DNA of 64,000 nucleotides from Verrucomicrobiia bacterium. Its GTDB lineage: Bacteria; Verrucomicrobiota; Verrucomicrobiia; Opitutales; Cerasicoccaceae. The translations under genes and the position numbers were made by a program. The stretch lies in the NCBI GenBank assembly GCA_030425485.1, contig JAUIAM010000013.1, forward strand, positions 30,994-94,993. Reading direction: 5' to 3'. Positions 51,631 to 60,041 of this stretch are shown here, piece by piece. How positions within the stretch are numbered: the first letter of the stretch is position 1; each line of letters begins with the position of its first letter. The notes under the pieces were generated by a model that did no database searches, was not told the DNA's origin, and worked only from the letters and a program-made list of their open reading frames with translations.

Positions 51631-52542
51631 TTAGAAATAGCCCTGTTTTTTGCGGTCCTCCATGGCGGTTTCTGAGCGTTTATCGTCGGAGCGATTACCG
51701 CGCTCGGTCTGGCGGGCAGCGGCGACTTCGTCGATAATGTCATCAAGGGTGGCTGCGCTGGAAAGAACAGCACCGGTGCAGGTGGCGTCACCAATGGTAC
51801 GGAAGCGCACGGTGCGGCGGGCCAGGCTCTTCTCCTCCTCGGGCAGCATGGAGATGAAGTCCGTCTTGGCGATCAGGGTGCCGTCGCGCTCGAAGCACTC
51901 ACGCTCGTGGGCAAAGTACAGGCTGGGCAGGGGGATGTTCTCCAGCTTGATGTACTGCCAGATATCCATTTCGGTCCAGTTGGAAAGCGGGAAGACGCGG
52001 AAATGCTCACCATGGAGTTTGCGCCCGTTAAAGATGTTCCAGAGCTCGGGGCGCTGGTTCTTCGGGTCCCACTGGCCGAACTCATCGCGATGGGAGAAGA
52101 AACGCTCCTTGGCGCGGGCCTTTTCCTCGTCGCGGCGACCACCGCCCAAGGCAGCGTCAAAGGCATGCTCCTCAAGGCCATCGAGCAGGGTCACGGTCTG
52201 GAGGCCGTTGCGGCTGGCCTTGGGGCCCTTTTCCTCCACCACACGGCCCTTGTCGATTGACTCCTGCACGGAGGCCACGAGCAGCTCGGCGCGAATGTCC
52301 GCGATAAACTTGTCACGATACTCCATGGTCTCGTGGAAATTGTGACCGGTGTCCACGTGCATGAGCGGAAACGGCATGCGCGCAGGCCAGAACGCCTTGC
52401 GGGCCAGCCAGGCCATGACGATCGAGTCCTTGCCCCCGGAGAAGAGGAGGACCGGTTTTTCAAATTGTGCCGCGAACTCGCGCAGAACGTAGATAGACTC
52501 TGCTTCGAGTTGCTTGAGGTGAGTGACGCGGTAGGTGTGCAT
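51631..52542 (-). CDS. cysD: Sulfate adenylyltransferase subunit 2
   Basis: The 303-residue protein has the PP-loop LFSGGKDSIVMAWLARKAFW near residue 35, then PLMHVDTGHNFHETMEYRD, GGGRRDEEKARAKERFFSHR and FRVFPLSNWTEMDIWQYI, the standard CysD pattern of a sulfate adenylyltransferase. It adenylates sulfate from ATP in a complex with the CysN GTPase. CysC lies upstream (40 bases) and the DCC gene four bases downstream. Length equals the usual 300 residues. No PAPS reductase gene is in the window. Confidence 0.96.
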   Translation of the reverse strand: MHTYRVTHLKQLEAESIYVLREFAAQFEKPVLLFSGGKDSIVMAWLARKAFWPARMPFPLMHVDTGHNFHETMEYRDKFIADIRAELLVASVQESIDKGRVVEEKGPKASRNGLQTVTLLDGLEEHAFDAALGGGRRDEEKARAKERFFSHRDEFGQWDPKNQRPELWNIFNGRKLHGEHFRVFPLSNWTEMDIWQYIKLENIPLPSLYFAHERECFERDGTLIAKTDFISMLPEEEKSLARRTVRFRTIGDATCTGAVLSSAATLDDIIDEVAAARQTERGNRSDDKRSETAMEDRKKQGYF

Positions 52543-52582
52543 GGAAAGAAAATGTATAGATTCGAGATTCTAAATTCAGAAA

Positions 52583-53191
52583 TTATAGCGCGATGCGTGG
52601 GCTGGCGAAGTTGAGCAAACCATCGAGGCTCTGCTCGACGCTCTCGCACTCGGTGTCGATGAGGAGGCCGGGCCGGGCTGGCTCTTCAAAGCCCGAGTCC
52701 TTGCCCGTAAACTGCTTAACCTGCCCCGCCTGGACCCTGGCATAGAGCCCCTTGGGGTCACGCTGGGCACAGGTCTCGAAAGACGCCTTGACGTAGATGT
52801 CCGAAAAATCCTCCGGGCCGACAATCTCGCGGGCCAGTGTGCGCAGCTCCTCCTTGGGCGTAATAAATGAAGTGATGACGACCACCCCACTCTGGGCGTA
52901 GAGCTTGGCCACATGGGCAATGCGGCGGATGTTCTCCGCCCGATCCTCGTCGCTAAAGCCGAGGTTGGAGTTGAGCCCACTGCGGATGTTATCTCCGTCC
53001 AGCACCTGGACGAACTTACCCTGAGCAAAAAGGGTCTTCTCCAAGGCAATGGCCAGGGTGCTTTTGCCCGAGCCGGAGAGTCCGTAGAGCCAGAAGACAT
53101 GCGAGCGCTGCCCGAGGCGCGACTGGCGTTCGTCGCGGCTGAGCATCTTGTCGAATTGCGGATACAAGTTCTCTGGCGTGGCAGTTGACAT
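52583..53191 (-). CDS. cysC: Adenylylsulfate kinase
   Basis: The 202-residue protein has the P-loop WLYGLSGSGKSTLAIALEK near residue 35, then VLDGDNIRSGLNSNLGFSDE, ENIRRIAHVAKLYAQSGV and IVGPEDFSDIYVKASFETCA, all in CysC order. It phosphorylates adenosine phosphosulfate at the 3-prime position to PAPS for reduction or sulfation. It is the first gene of the operon. Upstream is a 189-base AT-rich divergent region with the small membrane protein gene at 53381. No riboswitch or Cys-box could be recognised there. Confidence 0.96.
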   Translation of the reverse strand: MSTATPENLYPQFDKMLSRDERQSRLGQRSHVFWLYGLSGSGKSTLAIALEKTLFAQGKFVQVLDGDNIRSGLNSNLGFSDEDRAENIRRIAHVAKLYAQSGVVVITSFITPKEELRTLAREIVGPEDFSDIYVKASFETCAQRDPKGLYARVQAGQVKQFTGKDSGFEEPARPGLLIDTECESVEQSLDGLLNFASPRIAL

Positions 53192-53380
53192 AAAAGAATA
53201 CGCCTACCAGTAGTGCCAATAACGGCAAGAGCAAGTTTATTTTTAGTTTTTTAGGTAATTTAGTATAGATAACGGGCCTCATCTAATAACCTTGCTAATA
53301 AATAGGAGAACATTACGTTATGATTGCAAACCTCAGTCTATCGTGCATATAGAGCCTTACACATCCCAACAACGCTAACT

Positions 53381-53782
53381 ATGTCCGAAACACCTACCAT
53401 CGACGACAACACATATCAGGCAGTTTATCAGGCCATTGTCAAAGATCTATCCAACGGTTACAAGAAACCGCAGATTGTCAAAGATTTGGTTAAAAAAGGA
53501 GGCTGGGAAGAACAAACCGCCACCGACCTGGTTGATCAGGTAGAAGCAGACCTCATCGCCTATAAAAACTCACCCGAGGGTAAAGCTGACTTGCTGAAAA
53601 AGCACAAGAAGAACATGATATTTGGCGCGCTCTGGGCCATCGGCGGCACCGTTGTCACCACCACCACCTACGAGCAGGCCACCGAGGAAGGCGGCACTTA
53701 CATCGTCGCGTACGGTGCCATCCTCATCGGCATTTTCCAGTTCCTGATGGGGCTGGGCGGCTGGATCAAGGCAAGCAGGTAG
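53381..53782 (+). CDS. Small integral membrane protein, unknown function
   Basis: The ATG at 53381 gives a 133-residue protein; a TTG further up (53324) is less likely. Residues 1-85 are charged and helical (IVKDLSNGYKKPQIVKDLVK, TDLVDQVEADLIAYKNS). The first membrane segment (IFGALWAIGGTVVTTTTY) and second segment (YIVAYGAILIGIFQFLMGLG) follow at about 88-105 and 110-130. The soluble region contains two related stretches, so an internal duplication is possible. No family was recognised. The gene is followed by the divergent MITE copy. Confidence 0.6.
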   Translation: MSETPTIDDNTYQAVYQAIVKDLSNGYKKPQIVKDLVKKGGWEEQTATDLVDQVEADLIAYKNSPEGKADLLKKHKKNMIFGALWAIGGTVVTTTTYEQATEEGGTYIVAYGAILIGIFQFLMGLGGWIKASR

Positions 53783-53794
53783 CTGCTATTGTCC

Positions 53795-53950
53795 TGTTCG
53801 TGTAAACGGAACAGATGGATCAATGAGGGATTGTCCGAGAATGGATTATTGAGGTTTGAAGATGAGGTGAATCACGATTCACCGACTCGAAAAACGTCGA
53901 TTCTAGCCCTAAAAAACATTTCTACCGCGTTGAGCCTTTACCTGAACAGG
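53795..53950. mobile_element. MITE-like repeat, divergent copy (156 bp)
   Basis: The ends CCTGTTCGTGTAAA (53795-53808) and TTTACCTGAACAGG (53937-53950) are inverted repeats with two mismatches, different from the other copies' ends. The interior shares the near-palindrome GAGGTGAATCACGATTCACC, the tract GAAAAACG and TTTCTACCG with copy 1, so it belongs to the same family but has drifted or has other termini. It ends two bases before the stop codon of the HAD gene. Confidence 0.7.
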
Positions 53951-53952
53951 TC

Positions 53953-54855
53953 CTAGACGCACTCGAGCAACTGCTCCAGCTCGGTGATGACGAGGTCGGG
54001 CTCGACTTCCTTGCAGTCTGCGTCGTCCTTGCGCAGGCGCAGCGAACGGGCATCACCGGCGAAGAGTGCGGTCTTGAAGCCCAACTTGGCCGCGGGCATG
54101 ACGTCGTTGCGCATGTCGTTGCCGATGTAGAGCACCTGCTCGGGCTCGATGCCGCCATAGGCTTGGAGGCGTTCTGCGGCGAGCTCGAAGAGCTTGGTTG
54201 AGGGCTTGGCCACGGTGTGCTCGTAGGACCAGATACAAAGCATGTCTTCAAAACCAACATCCATGGGGGCGCCTTCCAGAAAGGCTTCGAAGAGCAGCGG
54301 GGTAAAGAACTGGGCGTTGGAAACGATGCCCAGCGGTAGGCTCTTGTCCAAAATCCCCTCAAGGGTCTCGGTCACACCGGGCATGGGGGCAGCGGCATTG
54401 ACGCGGGCCTCGTAGTGCACGGCGACATTGCGCAGGCTGGCCTTGGTCGCACGGCCACGGATAAGTTCGTAGGCTTCGAGCTGGCCGATGAGGTCTTCCC
54501 ACACGCCAAGGATGTCCACCTCGGGGAAGTCAACGCCCTGCTCGCGGCGGATGTCCTGCTCGGCGCGGATGGTGTCGTGAAAAAGTTCGGCGATGGGCGT
54601 CTTGCGGTCCAACAGGGTAAAGCCTGCGGCGGAGATGGCCTCGCGGATGAGCTTTTCGCGGCCTTCGCCTGCCTTTTCTTCGGCCAGGGAGATGTCCCCC
54701 ACGCCGGACTGCATGAGCGTGCCATACACGTCGAAGAGCACGGCCTTGATGCCGGGCAGCTTCTTGAGCACGGGCTTCTGGCCGGTGGGCTCCGGCGTCA
54801 TCTCGGCCGGGCTGAACTCGCGGAAAATCTCTGGTAGGGTTGTCTTTGCGGGCAT
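53953..54855 (-). CDS. HAD-family hydrolase (phosphatase)
   Basis: The ATG at 54855 gives 300 residues (a GTG at 54873 is possible). The core has motif I AVLFDVYGTLMQSG at about 44-57, where the nucleophile Asp is followed by YGT, motif II SNAQFF in LGIVSNAQFFTPLL, motif III KPSTKLFEL and motif IV IGNDMRNDVMPAAKLG. A cap of about 130 residues (WEDLIGQLEAYELIRGRATK) lies between I and II. It probably removes phosphate from a sugar phosphate or phosphoglycoside. It lies next to a glycosyltransferase and a GpgS-like synthase, so glucosyl-3-phosphoglycerate phosphatase is a fair candidate role, which is an inference. Confidence 0.85.
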   Translation of the reverse strand: MPAKTTLPEIFREFSPAEMTPEPTGQKPVLKKLPGIKAVLFDVYGTLMQSGVGDISLAEEKAGEGREKLIREAISAAGFTLLDRKTPIAELFHDTIRAEQDIRREQGVDFPEVDILGVWEDLIGQLEAYELIRGRATKASLRNVAVHYEARVNAAAPMPGVTETLEGILDKSLPLGIVSNAQFFTPLLFEAFLEGAPMDVGFEDMLCIWSYEHTVAKPSTKLFELAAERLQAYGGIEPEQVLYIGNDMRNDVMPAAKLGFKTALFAGDARSLRLRKDDADCKEVEPDLVITELEQLLECV

Positions 54856-54898
54856 GGAGGTAGTCCTACACACTCGCGGAGCATTTACGAAGCAAAAA

Positions 54899-56356
54899 TC
54901 ATGTGCGCAGTAAGCAAAAGCGCGCGGGGTCGAGAAAGGCGTTGAGCACGCGGGCCGGGGCGAGGGAGTCCAGTGGCCCGGGAGAAGCCTGGCAAAGCGG
55001 CTGGTAGATGTCCATCAGACGCTGCCCGTACTGCTCCAGATTAAAATGCTCCTCGATGGCCTCACGGTTGGCTGCAACCTGCTCCTCACCCTGCGGCGGC
55101 AGGCCTTCAGGAGCAAATGCCTCCCGCGGACGCTCGAGCGCAACCAAGTGCTCGATCGCTCGTGATTGCAAGTCCTCGTCAAGCCGCCCAAAGTCCACCC
55201 TGCCCTCGCTGACCGCGGCGTCGAGCGCGGTGCAGACGGTAGCCTCAGTGCAATCGCGCCCGTAAGCGGCGTAGGCTTTTTCCAACGCGGGCCAAAGACG
55301 CGTGCGAAGCTCGTCTTCACCACCGATCCATTGTAGCGGGACATCGAGCCTGCGATAAAGGCCGTCGAGGCTGACGCCGTTTTGGGAAAAATCCGCCGTG
55401 ATGTCGGGCAGGTCGCGCCCGAGCAGCCCCTTACCAAAAAGAAAGGGCTCTAGAAAAGCCATGCCAAAGCCCTCAGCCACGCTGGTCGTGATGATAGCGT
55501 CCGCACTGGCCATGACCTCGGGGAAGGACAAGTCCACCGCGTCCGCCAGCTCGAACTTGGCCCGCAGCTTCTGCTGCTCGGCGAAGGCCACCCAGCGGTC
55601 GTAGACGGGGCGCGCGGTGGGATTGGCCGGGGCCAGCGTCGCGGCAAAGAGCTCACCCTCCTCCGCCAGTGCGGCCCAGAAAAGAAATTCGCCCACGTTC
55701 TTGCGGCGAATGGCCCGCGTCGGGTAGACGATGAGGCGATCCGCTCCGAGCACCTTCTGCCGCTCCACATCCTGTATTGACGGAACGGATACAGGGTTGG
55801 GCAGCAGGTGGAGCGAACCCTCGGGGATGCCCGCCGTTTTCAGAAAACCGTAGTCGCGCTGATTCAGCACGGCATAGTGGACTTGTGGCCCGAGCGGGTA
55901 CAGGCGCGACCAGTCGCTAATGCCCGCACCGATCAATTCGTAATTAGCGGGCCGCCCATCCTCGGCAAAATCGTGTATCTGCAAGAGCACGGGGGCCTCC
56001 TGCGCGAGCTGAAAAACCACGTCCGGCATGGACGCGTTCTTACCCAGCGAGTGGTTGTGGATGTGCCAAAGGTCAGGCGCACCGCCAAGAAGGCGCACCG
56101 CTTCCTGTTTGAGCTCTCGGAACAAAGAATTTGGATCAGGGACATGCGGGGCTGCCCCCGCCTTGCCATCATGTGGAACCTGCGTATAGGCCAGCCCCGG
56201 AACAACGCCGGTCTTGAGGTCGGCTTTGCCCTCGTAGGGCTCACCCGAGATCGCGCAAAGCTCAACGCCCTTCCTCGCCAGCGACGCCGCCGCACTCTCG
56301 ACGATGCGCGTCACCCCGCCGGGCTTCAAGTGGTAATGGACGACAGCGATGCGCAT
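54899..56356 (-). CDS. Glycosyltransferase, GT4 type
   Basis: The 485-residue protein starts MRIAVVHYHLKPGGVTRIVE, a GT-B glycine-loop start, and has DLWHIHNHSLGKNASMPDVV and LLQIHDFAEDGRPANYELIG. The C-domain has LIVYPTRAIRRKNVGEFLFW and ASADAIITTSVAEGFGMAFL, the retaining GT4 acidic signature. A C-terminal extension of about 90 residues includes NLEQYGQRLMDIYQPLCQ. It lies between the HAD phosphatase and the GpgS-like synthase on the same strand, so it may work in the same pathway, possibly adding a second sugar. It is separated from the GpgS-like gene by the inverted repeat at 56376-56438. Confidence 0.82.
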   Translation of the reverse strand: MRIAVVHYHLKPGGVTRIVESAAASLARKGVELCAISGEPYEGKADLKTGVVPGLAYTQVPHDGKAGAAPHVPDPNSLFRELKQEAVRLLGGAPDLWHIHNHSLGKNASMPDVVFQLAQEAPVLLQIHDFAEDGRPANYELIGAGISDWSRLYPLGPQVHYAVLNQRDYGFLKTAGIPEGSLHLLPNPVSVPSIQDVERQKVLGADRLIVYPTRAIRRKNVGEFLFWAALAEEGELFAATLAPANPTARPVYDRWVAFAEQQKLRAKFELADAVDLSFPEVMASADAIITTSVAEGFGMAFLEPFLFGKGLLGRDLPDITADFSQNGVSLDGLYRRLDVPLQWIGGEDELRTRLWPALEKAYAAYGRDCTEATVCTALDAAVSEGRVDFGRLDEDLQSRAIEHLVALERPREAFAPEGLPPQGEEQVAANREAIEEHFNLEQYGQRLMDIYQPLCQASPGPLDSLAPARVLNAFLDPARFCLLRT

Positions 56357-56375
56357 GGGTCAGTATTTTACATAA

Positions 56376-56438
56376 GCCACAGAGGCACGGAGATACCTTC
56401 GTAATGATTTGGCTCCGTGCTCTCCGTGCCTCTGTGGC
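56376..56438. repeat. 18-bp perfect inverted repeat of the CCACAGAGGCACGGAGA type
   Basis: GCCACAGAGGCACGGAGA (56376-56393) and TCTCCGTGCCTCTGTGGC (56421-56438) are perfect complements around a 27-base spacer that itself repeats GGCTCCGTGC. It lies in the 89-base gap between two genes on the minus strand. The wording resembles the CCACAGAGACACAGAG-type repeats that occur beside small mobile-looking genes in many bacteria. It could also form a strong RNA hairpin between the two genes. Confidence 0.75.
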
Positions 56439-56445
56439 AAATTTT

Positions 56446-57420
56446 TCAGTAGCCCATTTTTTCGCGGTACTCGGGGATCTCGATCATGGGGGGGCGTTCC
56501 TCCTCCACGATGTCGTAGAGCACCTGCTCGTACTGCTGGTCTTTGGCCACGAACTGGCGCAGGGTGTTGGTCATGTCGGGCAGTTGGCCTTCCATGCCCA
56601 TCTTCTGCATGCGTCCGAGGAAGCTCTGAAGGATGCCAAAGGACATCTTGCCCAGCGAGAGCGTCTCCTGGTTGCGGTGGACGCGCTGGTCGAGGTCGGT
56701 CTGGCCAAAGGCTTCGAGACCCCACTCGTGGTAAACGTCCATGATGTGCGACGTTTCCACTCCGTAACCAATGGGGAACGGCAGGCGTTCGAGCACTTTG
56801 CGGCGCACGGCGTATTCGCCCGAAAGGGGCTGCACGAGTCCGGTCAGCTCCGGGTAAAAGAGGGAAAAGAGCGGGCGCACGAGGATCTCCGTCACGCGGC
56901 CACCGCCGGAGGGACGGATGCCCTGCGAGAAGGCGAGCGGGCGGTCGTAGAAGGCTTTGACGTACTGCATCTCCTCGCGGTAGAGGAGCGGCGCGACGAG
57001 GCCGTAGCAGAAGCGCGGATGGATGTTTTTGATGTCCGCATCCACGTAACAAATGATGTCGCCCTTGAGCTGGTGGATCGCCTTCCAAAGGTTTTCGCCC
57101 TTGCCGCGCTTGTGGCCCTGGCTGGGGAGGATGTCCCCGGCGAAGTAGGTGTCAGCGCCAAAGGACGCGGCAACCTCAAGGGTCTTGTCCGTCGAACCGG
57201 AGTCGATAACCGCGATCTCGTCGATGAGCGGGTAACGCTCCATCAGCTCGGAGCGGAAGATAACGATCTCCTTGCCGATGGTAGCCTCTTCATTGAGCGT
57301 GGGAATGCACAGCGAGATGGTGAGCCCGGTTTTCTCCTTTTGCTTCAGGAGCTCCAGTTGGTCGTAAAACTGGCTGTGGTGAAAGGTGTTGTGCTCAATC
57401 CAGGATTCAAGCTTCTTCAT
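56446..57420 (-). CDS. gpgS: Glucosyl-3-phosphoglycerate synthase-like glycosyltransferase (GT81)
   Basis: The ATG at 57420 gives 324 residues. It follows the GpgS pattern closely: SLCIPTLNEEATIGKEIVIF, EIAVIDSGSTDKTLEVAASF, the metal motif in ICYVDADIKNIHPRFCYGLV, GGGRVTEILVRPLFSLFYPE, then LVQPLSGEYAVRRKVLERLP and the acceptor-side DLDQRVHRNQETLSLGKMSF. The enzyme transfers glucose (or mannose in relatives) from an NDP-sugar to 3-phosphoglycerate, giving the precursor of the osmolyte glucosylglycerate. It overlaps the upstream M20-type gene by 14 bases, so they are translated together. Donor choice cannot be read from the motifs. Confidence 0.82.
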   Translation of the reverse strand: MKKLESWIEHNTFHHSQFYDQLELLKQKEKTGLTISLCIPTLNEEATIGKEIVIFRSELMERYPLIDEIAVIDSGSTDKTLEVAASFGADTYFAGDILPSQGHKRGKGENLWKAIHQLKGDIICYVDADIKNIHPRFCYGLVAPLLYREEMQYVKAFYDRPLAFSQGIRPSGGGRVTEILVRPLFSLFYPELTGLVQPLSGEYAVRRKVLERLPFPIGYGVETSHIMDVYHEWGLEAFGQTDLDQRVHRNQETLSLGKMSFGILQSFLGRMQKMGMEGQLPDMTNTLRQFVAKDQQYEQVLYDIVEEERPPMIEIPEYREKMGY

Positions 57421-58579
57421 GGCAAATTCCTCCGTCCATGGCCTGCAGGACAGCGATGAGCTGCGCAAGACCGGTAAAAATGGGTTCGATTTCGACTTGT
57501 TCGTCAAACATGTGGCGGTTCTGCCCGCGGGTCAGCCCGAGGGTGACACCCGGAATGTCCTGCTCGATCAGCGCGGCCAGCTCACCGGTGGACGGTGCCA
57601 CACCGGGCTTCACATTGAGCGCCTTCATAATCTCACGGCAAGCCACGAGAAGCGGGTGCTTGTAGTCGAGCCCACCGTTGTGGCGGCGAGCGACTTCCTT
57701 CAGGCTGAGCTCAACGCCTGTGCTGGAGCGAATCTCACTCAGGATGCTCTCGATCTCGTCGGTGAGCTCACCCACGAGGCCGACTTGCTCGCTCCGCAGT
57801 TCGTATTGCAGGGTGCCCGTCTTGGCAATGGTGTTAAACGATGTCCCGCTATGCATGGAGCCCAAAATCAGCTGCGTCGCAGGTTCGCGCGGCGTGGGCA
57901 AAGCAAGCATTTTGGTAATGACGCGATTGAGGATCGCGATGCCCCCGGCGGCACCGAAGCGGCTAAAGTCATACCCGCGGGGTATCTTGCAGTCGATAAC
58001 CCCGCGGCTCATGCCAAGCGAGGTGTAGCTGAGACGCCCCAGCGTACCGCCTTCGACGATAACACCCGCGTCAATAGGCAGCTTGTTGTTCTTTAAAAAG
58101 AAGCGCATGCCCTCGATATCACCCGACCCCAGGCTGCGGGTGGTGCCCAGCAAGATGAGGTTGTGCTCAAACTGAATTCCGAGTTGATCGAGAATGGCTG
58201 GTAACGAAGCCAGCACCGCCGCGCCGAGGGAGTTGTCAAGGATGCCGGGTCCGACGAGGTGATCGGTCTGGACCGTCACGGTGTGGTCAACACTCGTGGC
58301 AAAAGGGGTGTCGAGGTGAGCCGAAAGGATGATATGGCCCTTGCTTTTCTTACCAGGCACGATGCCGACCGCGTTGCCGACTTCATCGGTGGAGATGTTC
58401 TGGCAACCGCCTTCGGTAAAACGGTCCATCATGAAGCGGACTCGCCCGCTCTCGTGAAAGGTCGGGGACGGGATCTCCCCGAACATAACCGCGTTGGCGA
58501 GGATGATTTCACGGACCTGCTGGATGCGCTCGCGGTAGGCAGGCAGCGAGTCGAGGATGGAGGCTATGACTTTGGGCAT
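57407..58579 (-). CDS. M20-type metallohydrolase with altered catalytic motif
   Basis: The 390-residue protein has the M20 frame: HLD in IILSAHLDTPFATSVDHT (H88, D90), the bridging Asp in LVGPGILDNSLGAAVLASL (D115), E176 in GVIVEGGTLGRLSYTSLGM and a late H356 in GQNRHMFDEQVEIEPIF. In the position of the usual GEEG it has TRSLGSGDIEG (147-157), so the pair of Glu that forms the general base and a metal ligand is missing. It may be an inactive binding protein, use another base, or have a changed substrate. It overlaps the GpgS-like gene by 14 bases and so belongs with the compatible-solute locus. It is not clearly a peptidase. Confidence 0.72.
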   Translation of the reverse strand: MPKVIASILDSLPAYRERIQQVREIILANAVMFGEIPSPTFHESGRVRFMMDRFTEGGCQNISTDEVGNAVGIVPGKKSKGHIILSAHLDTPFATSVDHTVTVQTDHLVGPGILDNSLGAAVLASLPAILDQLGIQFEHNLILLGTTRSLGSGDIEGMRFFLKNNKLPIDAGVIVEGGTLGRLSYTSLGMSRGVIDCKIPRGYDFSRFGAAGGIAILNRVITKMLALPTPREPATQLILGSMHSGTSFNTIAKTGTLQYELRSEQVGLVGELTDEIESILSEIRSSTGVELSLKEVARRHNGGLDYKHPLLVACREIMKALNVKPGVAPSTGELAALIEQDIPGVTLGLTRGQNRHMFDEQVEIEPIFTGLAQLIAVLQAMDGGICHEEA

Positions 58580-58727
58580 TGCTAAGTTTTTGGGAAGCTA
58601 GTCCCTAGCCAATGGCATGCCAATTGTTTTTTAAGCCCGGCTTTTTCGATCAGGTCTTGCGATGATGTCAATCTGGCCTATAACCTGCATACGTCTCAGA
58701 GACCAACCCTCATTGACTCAAAGGACC

Positions 58728-59990
58728 ATGCCCAAGAATATCGGATTCATCTCCACACGTTTTGCCGGAACAGACGGCGTATCTCTCGAAAGTGCCAAAT
58801 GGGCAGAGGTCATGTGGGATGACCGCCACGTGAGCTTTTGGTACAGCGGACGCAGTGACCGCGACCCGGGTATCTCCTTTGTCGTACCGGAGGCCTACTT
58901 CGGGCACCCCGAGGTCGAATGGATCAACCAACGCATCTGGGGGCAGACCAAGCGCGACCCGCTCGTCACTGCCCGCATCCGCGAGATGGTGGACTACCTC
59001 AAGACCACGCTCTACACCTTCGTCAAGAAGTTCAACATCGACTTTATCATCCCGCAGAATGTGCTCACCATCCCCATGCACCTCCCACTGGGGATTGCCG
59101 TGACAGAGTTCCTGGCCGAGACGGGCATGCCCGGCATCGCACACCACCACGACTTCTATTGGGAGCGCACCCGCTTTAGCGTAAACTGTGTTGGCGACTA
59201 CCTCGACAGCGCCTTCCCACCCAACCTGAACAACTTGCGCGCGGTCGTCATAAACCGCCCCGCCGAAGAGCAGATCGCCCTGCGCAAGGGACTCGCGTCG
59301 CTATATATACCCAACGTATTCGACTTTGAAAAACCCGCTCCGCAACCAGACGAGTACTCTGCCGACATCCGCGAGCAGATCGGGCTAAAAGAAGACGACG
59401 TGTTTATCCTCCAACCCACGCGCATCGTTCCGCGCAAGGGCATCGAGCACGCGATCAAAATGGTCGGCATGCTTAACGACCCGAAGTACAAGCTCATCAT
59501 CTCACACGATGCGGGCGACGAGGGGCTCGACTACCTCCACATGCTCGAAGAGATGGCAAAGGAGGAAAAGGTAGACATGCGGATCATCTCCGACCGCATT
59601 GCCGAGGTGCGCCAGCATGACAGCATGGGACGTAAGATGTACACCCTGTGGGACCTCTACCCGCACGCCGACCTCGTCACCTACCCCAGTCTTTACGAAG
59701 GCTTTGGCAACGCCCTGCTCGAAACCGTTTACTTCCGAAAGCCCATGATGGTAAATCGCTACTCGATCTACATCACCGACATTGAGCCCCACGGATTTCG
59801 CTTCGCCGAGATGGACGGCATCGTCACCCAAAAACTGGTCAAGCATGTCGAGCGCATCCTGGCCGACAGCCACTACTGCGAAGAGATGGTCGAGCATAAT
59901 TACCGCGTGGCCAAACGCTTCTACTCTTACAGCGTCCTGCGCCGCTCCCTGCGCACCCTCATGACCAGCCTGACGGGCTTAGGAAACTAG
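58728..59990 (+). CDS. Glycosyltransferase, GT4 type, candidate mannosylglucosyl-phosphoglycerate synthase
   Basis: The start is the ATG at 58728, with AAGGA two bases ahead (tight spacing), giving MPKNIGFISTRFAGTDGVSLESAKWAEV-like reading. The 420-residue protein has PQNVLTIPMHLPLGIAVTEF, GIAHHHDFYWERTRFSVN, then LQPTRIVPRKGIEHAIKMVG and PHADLVTYPSLYEGFGNALLE, where YEGFG-x5-E is the GT4 signature. The DGVSLES start and the HHHDFYWER motif remind me of MggA-type enzymes that extend glucosyl-phosphoglycerate, but I could not verify this. It is divergent from the M20-type and GpgS-like genes, with 148 bases between. Its product is probably part of the same osmolyte pathway. Confidence 0.7.
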   Translation: MPKNIGFISTRFAGTDGVSLESAKWAEVMWDDRHVSFWYSGRSDRDPGISFVVPEAYFGHPEVEWINQRIWGQTKRDPLVTARIREMVDYLKTTLYTFVKKFNIDFIIPQNVLTIPMHLPLGIAVTEFLAETGMPGIAHHHDFYWERTRFSVNCVGDYLDSAFPPNLNNLRAVVINRPAEEQIALRKGLASLYIPNVFDFEKPAPQPDEYSADIREQIGLKEDDVFILQPTRIVPRKGIEHAIKMVGMLNDPKYKLIISHDAGDEGLDYLHMLEEMAKEEKVDMRIISDRIAEVRQHDSMGRKMYTLWDLYPHADLVTYPSLYEGFGNALLETVYFRKPMMVNRYSIYITDIEPHGFRFAEMDGIVTQKLVKHVERILADSHYCEEMVEHNYRVAKRFYSYSVLRRSLRTLMTSLTGLGN

Positions 59991-59992
59991 AA

Positions 59993-60025
59993 GAATGATG
60001 AATGCTGAGTGCTGAATTATGAGCT
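59993..60025. repeat. Left word repeat beside the four-helix-bundle gene
   Basis: GAATGATGA (59993-60001) and GAATTATGAGCT (60014-60025) reappear in inverse form after the gene at 60431-60439 and 60442-60453. The stretch is made of repeated ATGA/GCTGA words and is clearly lower in GC than the flanks. Confidence 0.55.
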
Positions 60026-60041
60026 AAAGACATTTCCACCC

